Source of the DNA: Actinoplanes sp. TBRC 11911
GTDB lineage: Bacteria > Actinomycetota > Actinomycetes > Mycobacteriales > Micromonosporaceae
Direction of reading: 5' to 3'
Length of the DNA: 64,000 nucleotides
Assembly (NCBI RefSeq): GCF_012933445.1
Contig: NZ_JABBNC010000041.1
Location: 32,997 to 96,996, forward strand
In this document: piece after piece, positions 6,593 to 13,394 of the stretch
Position numbering within the stretch: the first letter of the stretch is position 1
Layout of the letters: each line of letters opens with the position of its first letter
Notes under the pieces: generated by a model
The model's input: only the letters and a program-made list of their open reading frames with translations
What the model was told of the DNA's origin: nothing
Database searches by the model: none
Translations under genes and position numbers: made by a program

Positions 6593-8659
6593 ATGGCCGA
6601 TAAGGGCTGGATCTCACGAGTGGCCACCGCGGCCGGAGCCGCCGCGGGGACGGGTGCCGCCCAACTCGGACTGGGCTACGGCTTGGGCGTCGTCGTCTGG
6701 CCAGTGACCGCGACCACCGACGACAGCGACTGGCTGGGCAGCCTGAGCTGGGCAACGTGGATCACGGCGAGCGCCACGGTCTTCGGCGCGGTCCTGGCCA
6801 GCCGGCTGGGCGGCGCTCCGGCTAAGCGGTGGAGTGGCGCTTGGCGTCTGGCCCTCGCGGCCTCGGCGGCGGCCGGCGCCTTGGTGGCCGTCGCGCTGAT
6901 CGCGCTGCCGGCTCGCTCCGCCGTACGCGACGACGCCTTCTCCCCGCAGGTGACAGCCGGCGGATATGCGCTGCTAGGCGTCCTGTTCGGCCTGATCGTG
7001 GCGTATTTCGCGGTCGCCTCCAAACCGATCGCCGCCAACCTGATGGCCACCGGTGTCCTGCTCTGGGCGTTGGCCATCACCGCGATCGTGGTCGAGCTGG
7101 CCTGGCACCGCGACTCCGCGACATACCTGACGAGCTGGCAGTTCGCCCAGTCCAGCGACGGCGAGCGCTTCGGCACGATCTTCTGGCCAAGCGCGCTGCT
7201 GACCTTGGCCGCGGCCCTCCTCATCGGTGCGATCGCCGTCGCCCCCGCCATCCGCCGCGGCAACCACGGCTTAGGCGCCGCGGTGTCCGGTGTGGTCGGC
7301 CCGCTCCTGGTGGCCGTCGCCTTCCTCGCTCTGGCACCCCGCCTGACCGGCGCGTTAGGCCCGCTCGAGTCGGCCTACTTGATCGCGCCCTACGCCGTGC
7401 TGGCCGGCCTGGCCGGCTCCGCCCTGGCCGTAACCGCCGGCCGAGCAGCAGCAGACCGCCGATCCCGCCGTGCCGGCGCGGCCGGCCCAGACGTGACTAG
7501 TCCAGCCACCGAGACCAGCCGAGACTCTGTGACCAGCCCAGGCTCTGTGACCAGCCCAGGCTCTGTGACCAGCCCACACCCGGTGACCAGCCCAGACGCT
7601 CAGGCCAGCCCCAGCTACGAGGCCGGCCCCGACGCAGTTACCGGCAAGCCACATTCCGCAGCCACTTCGCCATACGACAAATCGGACGACTCCGGCCACA
7701 GTGGTGGATCACCCTCCGCCCAGGCCACCACGTCGCCCCGCGTCGCCCCGCCCAGCCGATCACCGTCGAACCCGTCCGAGGCCGTCGCGGCCAAGCCGCC
7801 GACAGCTCCGGCGGCCGGTCCGCGCGACGTCGACACCGGCTATCAAGCCGATCACGACCGTAGCGATCGGCCCGAGACCGAGGCACCTCGCCAGCGAGGA
7901 CGGCTGGCCAGGCTGATCGGTCGAGCAAAGGTCCCGGCCCAACCTTCCGATTCGGCCCGATCAACGGCAGACGCCCAGCCGGTCCTGGACGCGACAACGT
8001 CCATCGCGGCGCCAGAAAGCCGTGCCGCGGTGACCGCAGCCGAATCAGCGTCCGGTGCATCCGCCGACCCGCGAGGCGCTCTGTCGAGCTCGGCCGCTCC
8101 CGATAGAACGGATAAATCCGGTAAATCCAGCTCAACGCGTGGTACGGCGCGGCGCGGCACGCCTCCGACTGGCGAACCCGCCGCCCGTTCCACAGCCGCG
8201 GAGCGTCCCGCAGCTGCCGGGCGTCCCGCTGCCACCAGGCGTCCCGCAGCCGCCGAGGATCCTGCGAACACCCGCAGCACCACAAGCGCCCAGGACGCGA
8301 CGAGCGCCGGGAGCACGACAAGCGCCCGAGACGCGACAAGCGCCGGGAGCACGACAAGCGCCCGAGACGCGACAAGCGCCGGGAGCACGACAAGCGCCCG
8401 AGACGCGACAAGCGCCGGGAGCGCCACAAGCGCCCAAGACGCCGGGAGCGCCGGGAGCGCCCGAGACGCGGCGATCGCCCTGGACGCCACGAGTGCCGGG
8501 GGTGCCGACCCGGAGATCGCGGCCGCAGCGCGGCCGAGCCGTGAGCGAGCGCGGAAGGCGACGACCGCTGGTCGTAGGCCGGCGAAGTCGACCATTACGC
8601 CGCCGCCTTCCGAGCCCACAATCGCGCAGATCAACCCGAAGCCTCCGGTGAGCGAGTGA
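6593..8659 (+). CDS. Polytopic membrane protein with long repeat-containing tail
   Basis: 688 residues. The first 300 or so contain about eight hydrophobic helices, among them WATWITASATVFGAVLAS, YALLGVLFGLIVAYFAVAS and GPLLVAVAFLALAP. The remaining 380 residues are disordered and rich in Ala, Ser, Thr and Pro, with two repeat blocks: SPGSVT units near residue 315 and 12-residue ARDATSAGSTTS units near residues 560-620. I recognise no family for the membrane part. The ATG at 6593 has TACAGT seven nt upstream, so the mRNA is probably leaderless. The cytoplasmic tail could be a phosphorylation or scaffold region. The DNA repeats make this gene prone to length change between strains. Confidence 0.75.
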   Translation: MADKGWISRVATAAGAAAGTGAAQLGLGYGLGVVVWPVTATTDDSDWLGSLSWATWITASATVFGAVLASRLGGAPAKRWSGAWRLALAASAAAGALVAVALIALPARSAVRDDAFSPQVTAGGYALLGVLFGLIVAYFAVASKPIAANLMATGVLLWALAITAIVVELAWHRDSATYLTSWQFAQSSDGERFGTIFWPSALLTLAAALLIGAIAVAPAIRRGNHGLGAAVSGVVGPLLVAVAFLALAPRLTGALGPLESAYLIAPYAVLAGLAGSALAVTAGRAAADRRSRRAGAAGPDVTSPATETSRDSVTSPGSVTSPGSVTSPHPVTSPDAQASPSYEAGPDAVTGKPHSAATSPYDKSDDSGHSGGSPSAQATTSPRVAPPSRSPSNPSEAVAAKPPTAPAAGPRDVDTGYQADHDRSDRPETEAPRQRGRLARLIGRAKVPAQPSDSARSTADAQPVLDATTSIAAPESRAAVTAAESASGASADPRGALSSSAAPDRTDKSGKSSSTRGTARRGTPPTGEPAARSTAAERPAAAGRPAATRRPAAAEDPANTRSTTSAQDATSAGSTTSARDATSAGSTTSARDATSAGSTTSARDATSAGSATSAQDAGSAGSARDAAIALDATSAGGADPEIAAAARPSRERARKATTAGRRPAKSTITPPPSEPTIAQINPKPPVSE
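8279..8446 (+). repeat. 36-bp tandem repeat inside the membrane-protein gene
   Basis: Nearly five head-to-tail units of 36 bp, starting at 8279, 8315, 8351, 8387 and 8423 (the last truncated). Copies 2-4 are identical and the first and last carry a few changes. Each unit encodes a 12-residue segment containing ARDATSAGS. Being a multiple of three, length changes would keep the frame. Confidence 0.9.
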
Positions 8660-8878
8660 TGCGTCCCGGCGAGTGGCAACCGGTTCCGCGGCGAAGCCAG
8701 AGGAACCGGACATTCGGGGCCCGAGCCTCCCGCGCAACGCCGGAGATGTTCCCGCGGGGCGCATCAAGGCGAAATGACAGTGATCTGGTCCTCGCCGCCG
8801 CCGACGACGTTGCGTTGTCCCGTGCTTTTGGGCGGGAACGGACGGCGGAGCTGGCATGGGACGCATAGCGTTCGGGCG

Positions 8879-9265
8879 GTGACGGAGCGACGTGCGGTTC
8901 TCAGTGGTTCGACCTTTGAAGAACAGATCGGCTATGCCCGGGCGGTCGTCGATGGGGACCGGGTTTACGTGTCGGGGACTACCGGGTTCGACTATGCGGC
9001 CATGACGATCTCCGCGGACGTCGTCGAGCAGGCCGAGCAGTGCCTCAAGAACATCGAGGCGGCGTTGTCCGAGGCCGGCTGCACGTTCGGGGATGTGGTC
9101 CGGGTGCGGTATCTGCTTCCCGAGCGAGATGACTTCGAGCCGTGCTGGCCGGTGCTCCGGCGCCGCTTCGGGGAGGTGCGGCCCGCCGCGACCATGATGG
9201 TGTGCGGCCTCAGCGACCCACGCATGAAGATCGAGATCGAGGTGGACGCACGCCGCAGGCGCTAG
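8879..9265 (+). CDS. RidA-family protein
   Basis: 128 residues covering a whole RidA/YjgF/UK114 domain: GYARAVVDGDRVYVSGTTG, the helix EQAEQCLKNIEAALSEAG, VVRVRYLLPERDDF, and RPAATMMVCGLSDPRMKIEIEVDA. RidA proteins form trimers and hydrolyse reactive enamine/imine intermediates released by PLP enzymes. The Arg of the VRVRYLL segment is in place, but the C-terminal motif usually ending EIEA is EIEVDA, and the subfamily may lack classical deaminase activity. The GTG at 8879 is chosen because it opens just before the domain; the ribosome binding site is weak. It is flanked on both sides by repeat-bearing sequence and has no operon partner. Confidence 0.88.
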   Translation: MTERRAVLSGSTFEEQIGYARAVVDGDRVYVSGTTGFDYAAMTISADVVEQAEQCLKNIEAALSEAGCTFGDVVRVRYLLPERDDFEPCWPVLRRRFGEVRPAATMMVCGLSDPRMKIEIEVDARRRR

Positions 9266-10253
9266 ACGAGTGTCCTAACGGTCTCTAGTCGCGTGTATAT
9301 AGCGCCTATCACGCAGTCGGCGCCGCTCACGCAGTCGGCGCCGCTCACGCAGTCGGCGCCGCTCACGCAGTCGGCGCCGCTCACGTGGTCGCCGTCTATC
9401 GCGTGGTCGCGGGGCACGCCGCCGACCGCGCCTCCTCGCATATCCGATATTTCCAGGCATCGGCCGGATCGGCTGGGCCACTGGCGAGCGAGGCTCGGCA
9501 CACGGCCGCACGGCGCTTCCATTCCGTGGGATGGTTGGCCGCCTGCTGAGATCCGCGCCCACGTCCTGGACTCGGCTTCCACAATGCGGGATGTAGGTCC
9601 ATTGTGGAGAAAGCTTTTGTCCGGTAATGAGTCTTTCGCCCAGCAGACTTTTCCGGCCAGATGTGAACCTTGGAGAGTTATGGCTCGTATGTGGGCGCAA
9701 CTATCCAAGGTCCACCAAAGTCCATGATGCGGGCGCGATATCCCACATAGTGGACGCTCCGGCCGCGAGCGATCGCCACGCGACCAGGACGATCTTCGCA
9801 GTCGTAGCCAGGTCGGCGGCAGCGAGGTGGCGGCAGCGAGGTGGCGGCAGCGAGGTTGGCCGGCGGCCTCAGCCGCTTATCAGGTCGGCAGCGCGTAACC
9901 GCAGCTACCAGGATGCGCTCAAGCAGCGGAGCGCGCCGTTGCAAGCCGTAAAACGCCCATAACCACCTATCTCGCGGAATCACTCCCACAGCGTGTCAGC
10001 ACTGGGCGTAACGGCGCCATCAGCCTAGCCGTGACCAGGTCACTCATCGCCTAAGCATCACGAACTGCAGTTAGGACTTGCTCGACTAGCGCGCCCGCTG
10101 GACTCGCGCCCGCGCCCAACCACGCCGAACGCCTAGCTGGCTCGGCGGCCGCCGCGAAACCAGGGAGACGTGGATCAACCAAGCCGGGCGCGAGGCCGCG
10201 GGGTCTCGCCAGCTCAGACGGGCCGGGTGCGAGGCCGCGCGGTCTCGCCGGGC
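9266..10253. other. 988-bp intergenic region with several short repeats
   Basis: No credible gene is seen. Contents: four exact 18-bp repeats at 9310-9381, a 9-bp inverted repeat TCCACAATG/CATTGTGGA at 9578-9608, three exact copies of GGCGGCAGCGAGGT at 9815-9856, and two imperfect copies of a unit of about 39 bp at 10178-10259 that runs into the 3' end of the next gene. Between 9590 and 9760 the sequence is noticeably AT-richer. The frames open across it are repeat-driven and lack coding character. Confidence 0.6.
9310..9381. repeat. Four exact 18-bp tandem repeats
   Basis: CACGCAGTCGGCGCCGCT is repeated four times without change, followed by a diverged copy starting CACGTGGTCG. The unit length equals that of the array at 1302-1475, but the sequences are unrelated. 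GGCGCC inside the unit is a palindrome. Confidence 0.95.
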
Positions 10254-11726
10254 TCAGACGGGCCAGGTGTGGACTGGCTCGTTGGACTGCTGCAGGACCT
10301 GGTAGCGGAGCAGCATGTCGTGCAGGGCCTCGGGGCGGCTCAAGCCTCGGGACTCGGCCTCGCGGACCGCCTCGGTCTGCCACGTTGCGCCGTTGCGGGA
10401 CGCGGCGCAGCGGTCGTCGATCACGCCCAGCAGGCGGTCGCGCACGGCAGGGTCGACGCCGTAACGGTCCAAACCGGCGTACGCCTTGGGGAGCAGGACC
10501 GAGCGCACCAGATCGGCCACCGGGATTTCGCCGGTCGTCGGCCAGACGACCGTGGCCTCCATGCCGTGCCGGGCGCCGACCCGGAAGTTCGACTCGGCGG
10601 TCGCGAACGGCAGCCGGGACCAGATCGGCCGCTCCTCCTCGCTGAGCTGCCTGATCAAGCCGAAATAGAAGGCCGCGTTGGCCAGCAGGTCAACCACCGT
10701 AGGACCGGACGGCAGCACCCGGTTCTCGATGCGGAGATGCGGGCGTCCGTCCGAGACGTCGTACACCGGGCGGTTCCAGCGGTAGACCGTGCCGTTGTGC
10801 ATCCGTAGCTCGCTGAGCCGCGGCACGCCGCCGGACTCCAGGACACCCACGGGATCCTCGTCGTCGAGCAAAGGCAGCAACGGCGGGAAGTAGCGGACAT
10901 TCTCCTCGAAGAGGTCGAAGACCGACGTTATCCAGCGCTCGCCGAACCACACCCTCGGGCGTACACCCTGGGATTTGAGCTCTGCCGGACGGGTGTCGGT
11001 GGCCTGCTCGAACAGCACGATCCGGGTCTCCGCCCAAAGCCGGCGACCATGGAAGAACGGCGCGTTCGCCCCGATTGCCACCTGGATCCCGGCGATCGCC
11101 TGCGAGGCATTCCAAAACCGCGCGAACCGGTCGGGCGGCACCTGCAGATGGAACTGGGCGCTGGTGCACGCGGCCTCGGGCACGATCGAGTCGCAGGCGC
11201 TTCGGAGCCGCTCCACGCCCGCGATGTCGAGGCTGAACTGCTCGCCCCGCGCGCCCGACATTTCCCTGTTCAGCAGGAGATATCGACCGTCTGCCGAGAG
11301 GTTTTCGCTGGTCAGATGATCCCGGGTCAGCGTGGGCAGCATGCCGATCAGCAATAGCCCGCTCTCCACTTTGGCCGCTCGATCAACCGCGCGGTCGAGG
11401 CTGTCGAGCACGTCACGCTCGTAGTCGGCGAGTCCGCGGCCGATGATCGACTGGGGTGGCGCGTTGAACTCGAGGTTGAACCGGCCCAGCTCGGTCTGGA
11501 ACGCCGGGTCGGCGAGGTGGGCGAGCACCTCGTTGTTGCGCATCGCGGGCCGGCCGCCAGAGTCGATCAGATTCAGCTCGATCTCCAGGCCGGTCATGCC
11601 GTCGCACGTGTCGAAAATGTCCGCGTCGAGCATGTCGGCGAGCACGTCGAGGCAGCGATGCACCTTTTGCCGGAACCGGACGCGGTCCTCCGGCGCGAAG
11701 ACGACGGTTGCGAGGTCCTTGCCCAC
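10254..11726 (-). CDS. Glutamate-cysteine ligase family 2 (GCS2) enzyme
   Basis: 490 residues, the length of the actinobacterial GCS2 family. Recognisable blocks are CLDVLADMLDADIF, MTGLEIELNLID, ELGRFNLEFNAPP, LIGMLPTLTRDHL, and FHLQVPPDRFARFWNA. The family ligates an amine to the gamma-carboxyl of glutamate in an ATP-dependent reaction. One branch (EgtA) makes gamma-glutamylcysteine for ergothioneine; others are carboxylate-amine ligases of unknown substrate. No egtB, egtC, egtD or egtE lies nearby, so the substrate is open. Actinomycetes generally use mycothiol rather than glutathione. The GTG at 11726 is preceded by GGGAGGG. The last codons touch an imperfect repeat that extends into the intergenic region. 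Confidence 0.85.
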   Translation of the reverse strand: MGKDLATVVFAPEDRVRFRQKVHRCLDVLADMLDADIFDTCDGMTGLEIELNLIDSGGRPAMRNNEVLAHLADPAFQTELGRFNLEFNAPPQSIIGRGLADYERDVLDSLDRAVDRAAKVESGLLLIGMLPTLTRDHLTSENLSADGRYLLLNREMSGARGEQFSLDIAGVERLRSACDSIVPEAACTSAQFHLQVPPDRFARFWNASQAIAGIQVAIGANAPFFHGRRLWAETRIVLFEQATDTRPAELKSQGVRPRVWFGERWITSVFDLFEENVRYFPPLLPLLDDEDPVGVLESGGVPRLSELRMHNGTVYRWNRPVYDVSDGRPHLRIENRVLPSGPTVVDLLANAAFYFGLIRQLSEEERPIWSRLPFATAESNFRVGARHGMEATVVWPTTGEIPVADLVRSVLLPKAYAGLDRYGVDPAVRDRLLGVIDDRCAASRNGATWQTEAVREAESRGLSRPEALHDMLLRYQVLQQSNEPVHTWPV

Positions 11727-11863
11727 TCACCCTCCCGGCACGATCGGGGCCGAAACGGACGTCGATCACCACCCTGTGAGCGAGCCGGTACGTTCGGTAT
11801 ACCTTGCCATCCCGAGCGCATGACCGCCAGATGACAGCGCGCGCTTGCCGTACGGGAATGCGA

Positions 11864-11897
11864 AGAGCCGCCGCCCGCGGATCCGGACGACGGCTCT
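11864..11897 (-). terminator. Hairpin downstream of yceI-like gene
   Basis: AGAGCCGCCG (11864-11873) pairs with CGACGGCTCT (11888-11897), with one G-U pair and a GC-rich interior. It lies 20 nt beyond the stop of the YceI gene on the minus strand and lacks a U-tract. Confidence 0.5.
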
Positions 11898-11916
11898 CGT
11901 ATGTGGACGGTCGAAA

Positions 11917-12495
11917 TCAGCCCTGCAGGACAGCTTCGCCCTCGATCTCGATCTTGACCTTGCGGCCGACCAGCACGCCGCCGCCCTCGACGGCCATGTT
12001 CCAGGTCAGGCCCCAGTCCTCGCGGTCGATCTCGGTGTGCGCGCTGAACCCGAAGACCGGCTTGCCCGACGGGTGGGTGGCGGCGCCCTCGAACTCGACG
12101 GTCAGCTCGACCTGCTTGGTGATGCCCTTGATGGTCAGCTCGCCGTCGAGAACGAACTCGGCGCCGGCGTGCTCCTTGATCCCGGTGCTGCGGAACTCCA
12201 TGGTCGGGTACTTCTCGGACTCGAAGAAGTCGCCGCTGCGCAGGTGGTTGTCCCGGTCGACGGTGCCGGTCTCGATGCTCGCGGTGGTGATCGTGGCGGT
12301 GACCGACGACTGCAGCGGGTCCTCGCCGACGGTGATCGTGGCGCTGGCCTCGGCGAACTGGCCGCGAACCTTGGCGACCATCATGTGTCGGGCGATGAAA
12401 CCGACCCGCTTATGTGCCGGGTCCAGAGCGTACGTGCCGGCCACCGGGATCTGCAGACCCTCGAACGGACGGGTGCTGACGACGGACTCGGTCAT
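11917..12495 (-). CDS. YceI-family lipid-binding protein
   Basis: 192 residues with the complete YceI lipocalin-like fold: IPVAGTYALDPAHKRVGFIA, HMMVAKVRGQFAEAS, a central SIETGTVDRDNHLRSGDFF, and KYPTMEFRSTGI, then GELTIKGITKQVEL. Members bind isoprenoid or polyprenyl lipids inside a beta-barrel. There is no signal peptide with the chosen start, so the protein would be cytoplasmic, as in other actinobacterial members. The ATG at 12495 is preceded by AGAAGG; the frame continues upstream but the extra residues do not belong to the family. It is transcribed divergently from a marR gene, and a palindrome lies just after its -10 box, so repression by that MarR protein is likely. Confidence 0.92.
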   Translation of the reverse strand: MTESVVSTRPFEGLQIPVAGTYALDPAHKRVGFIARHMMVAKVRGQFAEASATITVGEDPLQSSVTATITTASIETGTVDRDNHLRSGDFFESEKYPTMEFRSTGIKEHAGAEFVLDGELTIKGITKQVELTVEFEGAATHPSGKPVFGFSAHTEIDREDWGLTWNMAVEGGGVLVGRKVKIEIEGEAVLQG

Positions 12496-12523
12496 GACAA
12501 GCCTTCTTCCGAAGCTGGGAGAT

Positions 12524-12573
12524 GTTGTTGTCTGCTCAAACAACTATATTCGAAGCAACATTCCCCATGTCAA
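12524..12573 (-). promoter_or_regulatory. yceI promoter with palindromic MarR-type operator
   Basis: On the minus strand TTGACA (12573-12568) and TATAGT (12548-12543) form a promoter with 19-nt spacing. GTTGTT (12524-12529) and AACAAC (12539-12544) form a perfect 6-bp inverted repeat with a 9-nt centre, overlapping the end of the -10 box and the transcription start. A TTG...CAA dyad of this size is typical of MarR sites, and the marR gene diverges from the same region. Confidence 0.65.
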
Positions 12574-12594
12574 GCGCACATGTAGCCTGGATTT

Positions 12595-13074
12595 GTGACT
12601 ACCGAACTGGAAGACCCGCGGCTTACCGCGGTCGGTTTGTTCGCTGAAGCGTTCAATGGGCTGAGTAGTCGTTTTTCCGCCCAGTTCGACGAACATCGGC
12701 TCTCCGGCGTCGAGTTCGAGGTTCTCATGCGCCTGGCCCGCTCACCGCAGCAGCGTCTGCGGATGACCGATCTGGCCGGCCAGACATCCCTGTCCACCAG
12801 CGGATGCACCAGGGTGGTCGACCGTATGGACCGCGACGGACTGGTACGCCGCGAGGCCTGTGCCACCGACCGCCGCAGCTCGTACGCCGTGATCACCGAC
12901 CAGGGCCAGGCCCGGCTCGACGAGGTGCTTCCCGGCCATCTCGAGCTCGTGCAGAAGTGGTTCGTCGGCCAGCTGACGACCGACCAGCTGGACGGAATGC
13001 TGCAGTCCCTTCGCAAGATCCGCGACGCCGTCAACCCGTGCGCCACGGCCGGTGCCGACGACGACAACTCGTAA
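12595..13074 (+). CDS. MarR-family transcriptional regulator
   Basis: 159 residues. The winged-helix domain covers about residues 30-125: EFEVLMRLARSPQQRLRMTD, recognition helix LAGQTSLSTSGCTRVVDRMD, and wing GLVRREACATDRRSSYAVIT. Helices at both ends would form the dimer interface. The GTG start at 12595 has TAGCCT at 12583-12588, six nt upstream, which suggests a leaderless mRNA. The gene is divergent from the yceI-like gene and probably represses it and itself. Cys residues near the recognition helix (SGCTR) and the wing (EACATD) could allow redox sensing; this is only a possibility. The combination of MarR with YceI suggests a response to lipophilic or oxidising compounds. Confidence 0.92.
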   Translation: MTTELEDPRLTAVGLFAEAFNGLSSRFSAQFDEHRLSGVEFEVLMRLARSPQQRLRMTDLAGQTSLSTSGCTRVVDRMDRDGLVRREACATDRRSSYAVITDQGQARLDEVLPGHLELVQKWFVGQLTTDQLDGMLQSLRKIRDAVNPCATAGADDDNS

Positions 13075-13394
13075 CTCACAGTGATTTTTGGCGTACGAGA
13101 AGATCGTTAAACCGGCAGAAGTACCGGCAGAACCGGGCGACGCGTCGGCCTTTAAGGGACATATCTACCCAGTTGGGCCACACCTCGCCGTTACTGTGAT
13201 CCGCGCAGGGGGATGCGGCGCGACCGAGGCGATGTGCGGGGCTTTTGACGGGGGAGCCATCGTTCTCGCCGCGTTAACTGGTGGGGTGTCGACGGTCGGC
13301 GCGTGGGGGGCACATGCCGACCGCCGCGCCACGCCAGCCCCCTGCGAGTCTCGATTGCCGTGGCGCCGGCCGGCTCACCACAGCGGCCGGCGTC
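13075..13394. other. Intergenic region between marR and a convergent regulator
   Basis: 320 nt. At its right end CGCCGGCCG (13364-13372) pairs with CGGCCGGCG (13384-13392), directly after the stop of the minus-strand regulator, and may act as its terminator. A frame starting near 13088 is open but reads into the opposite-strand gene and shows no recognisable protein. Confidence 0.5.
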
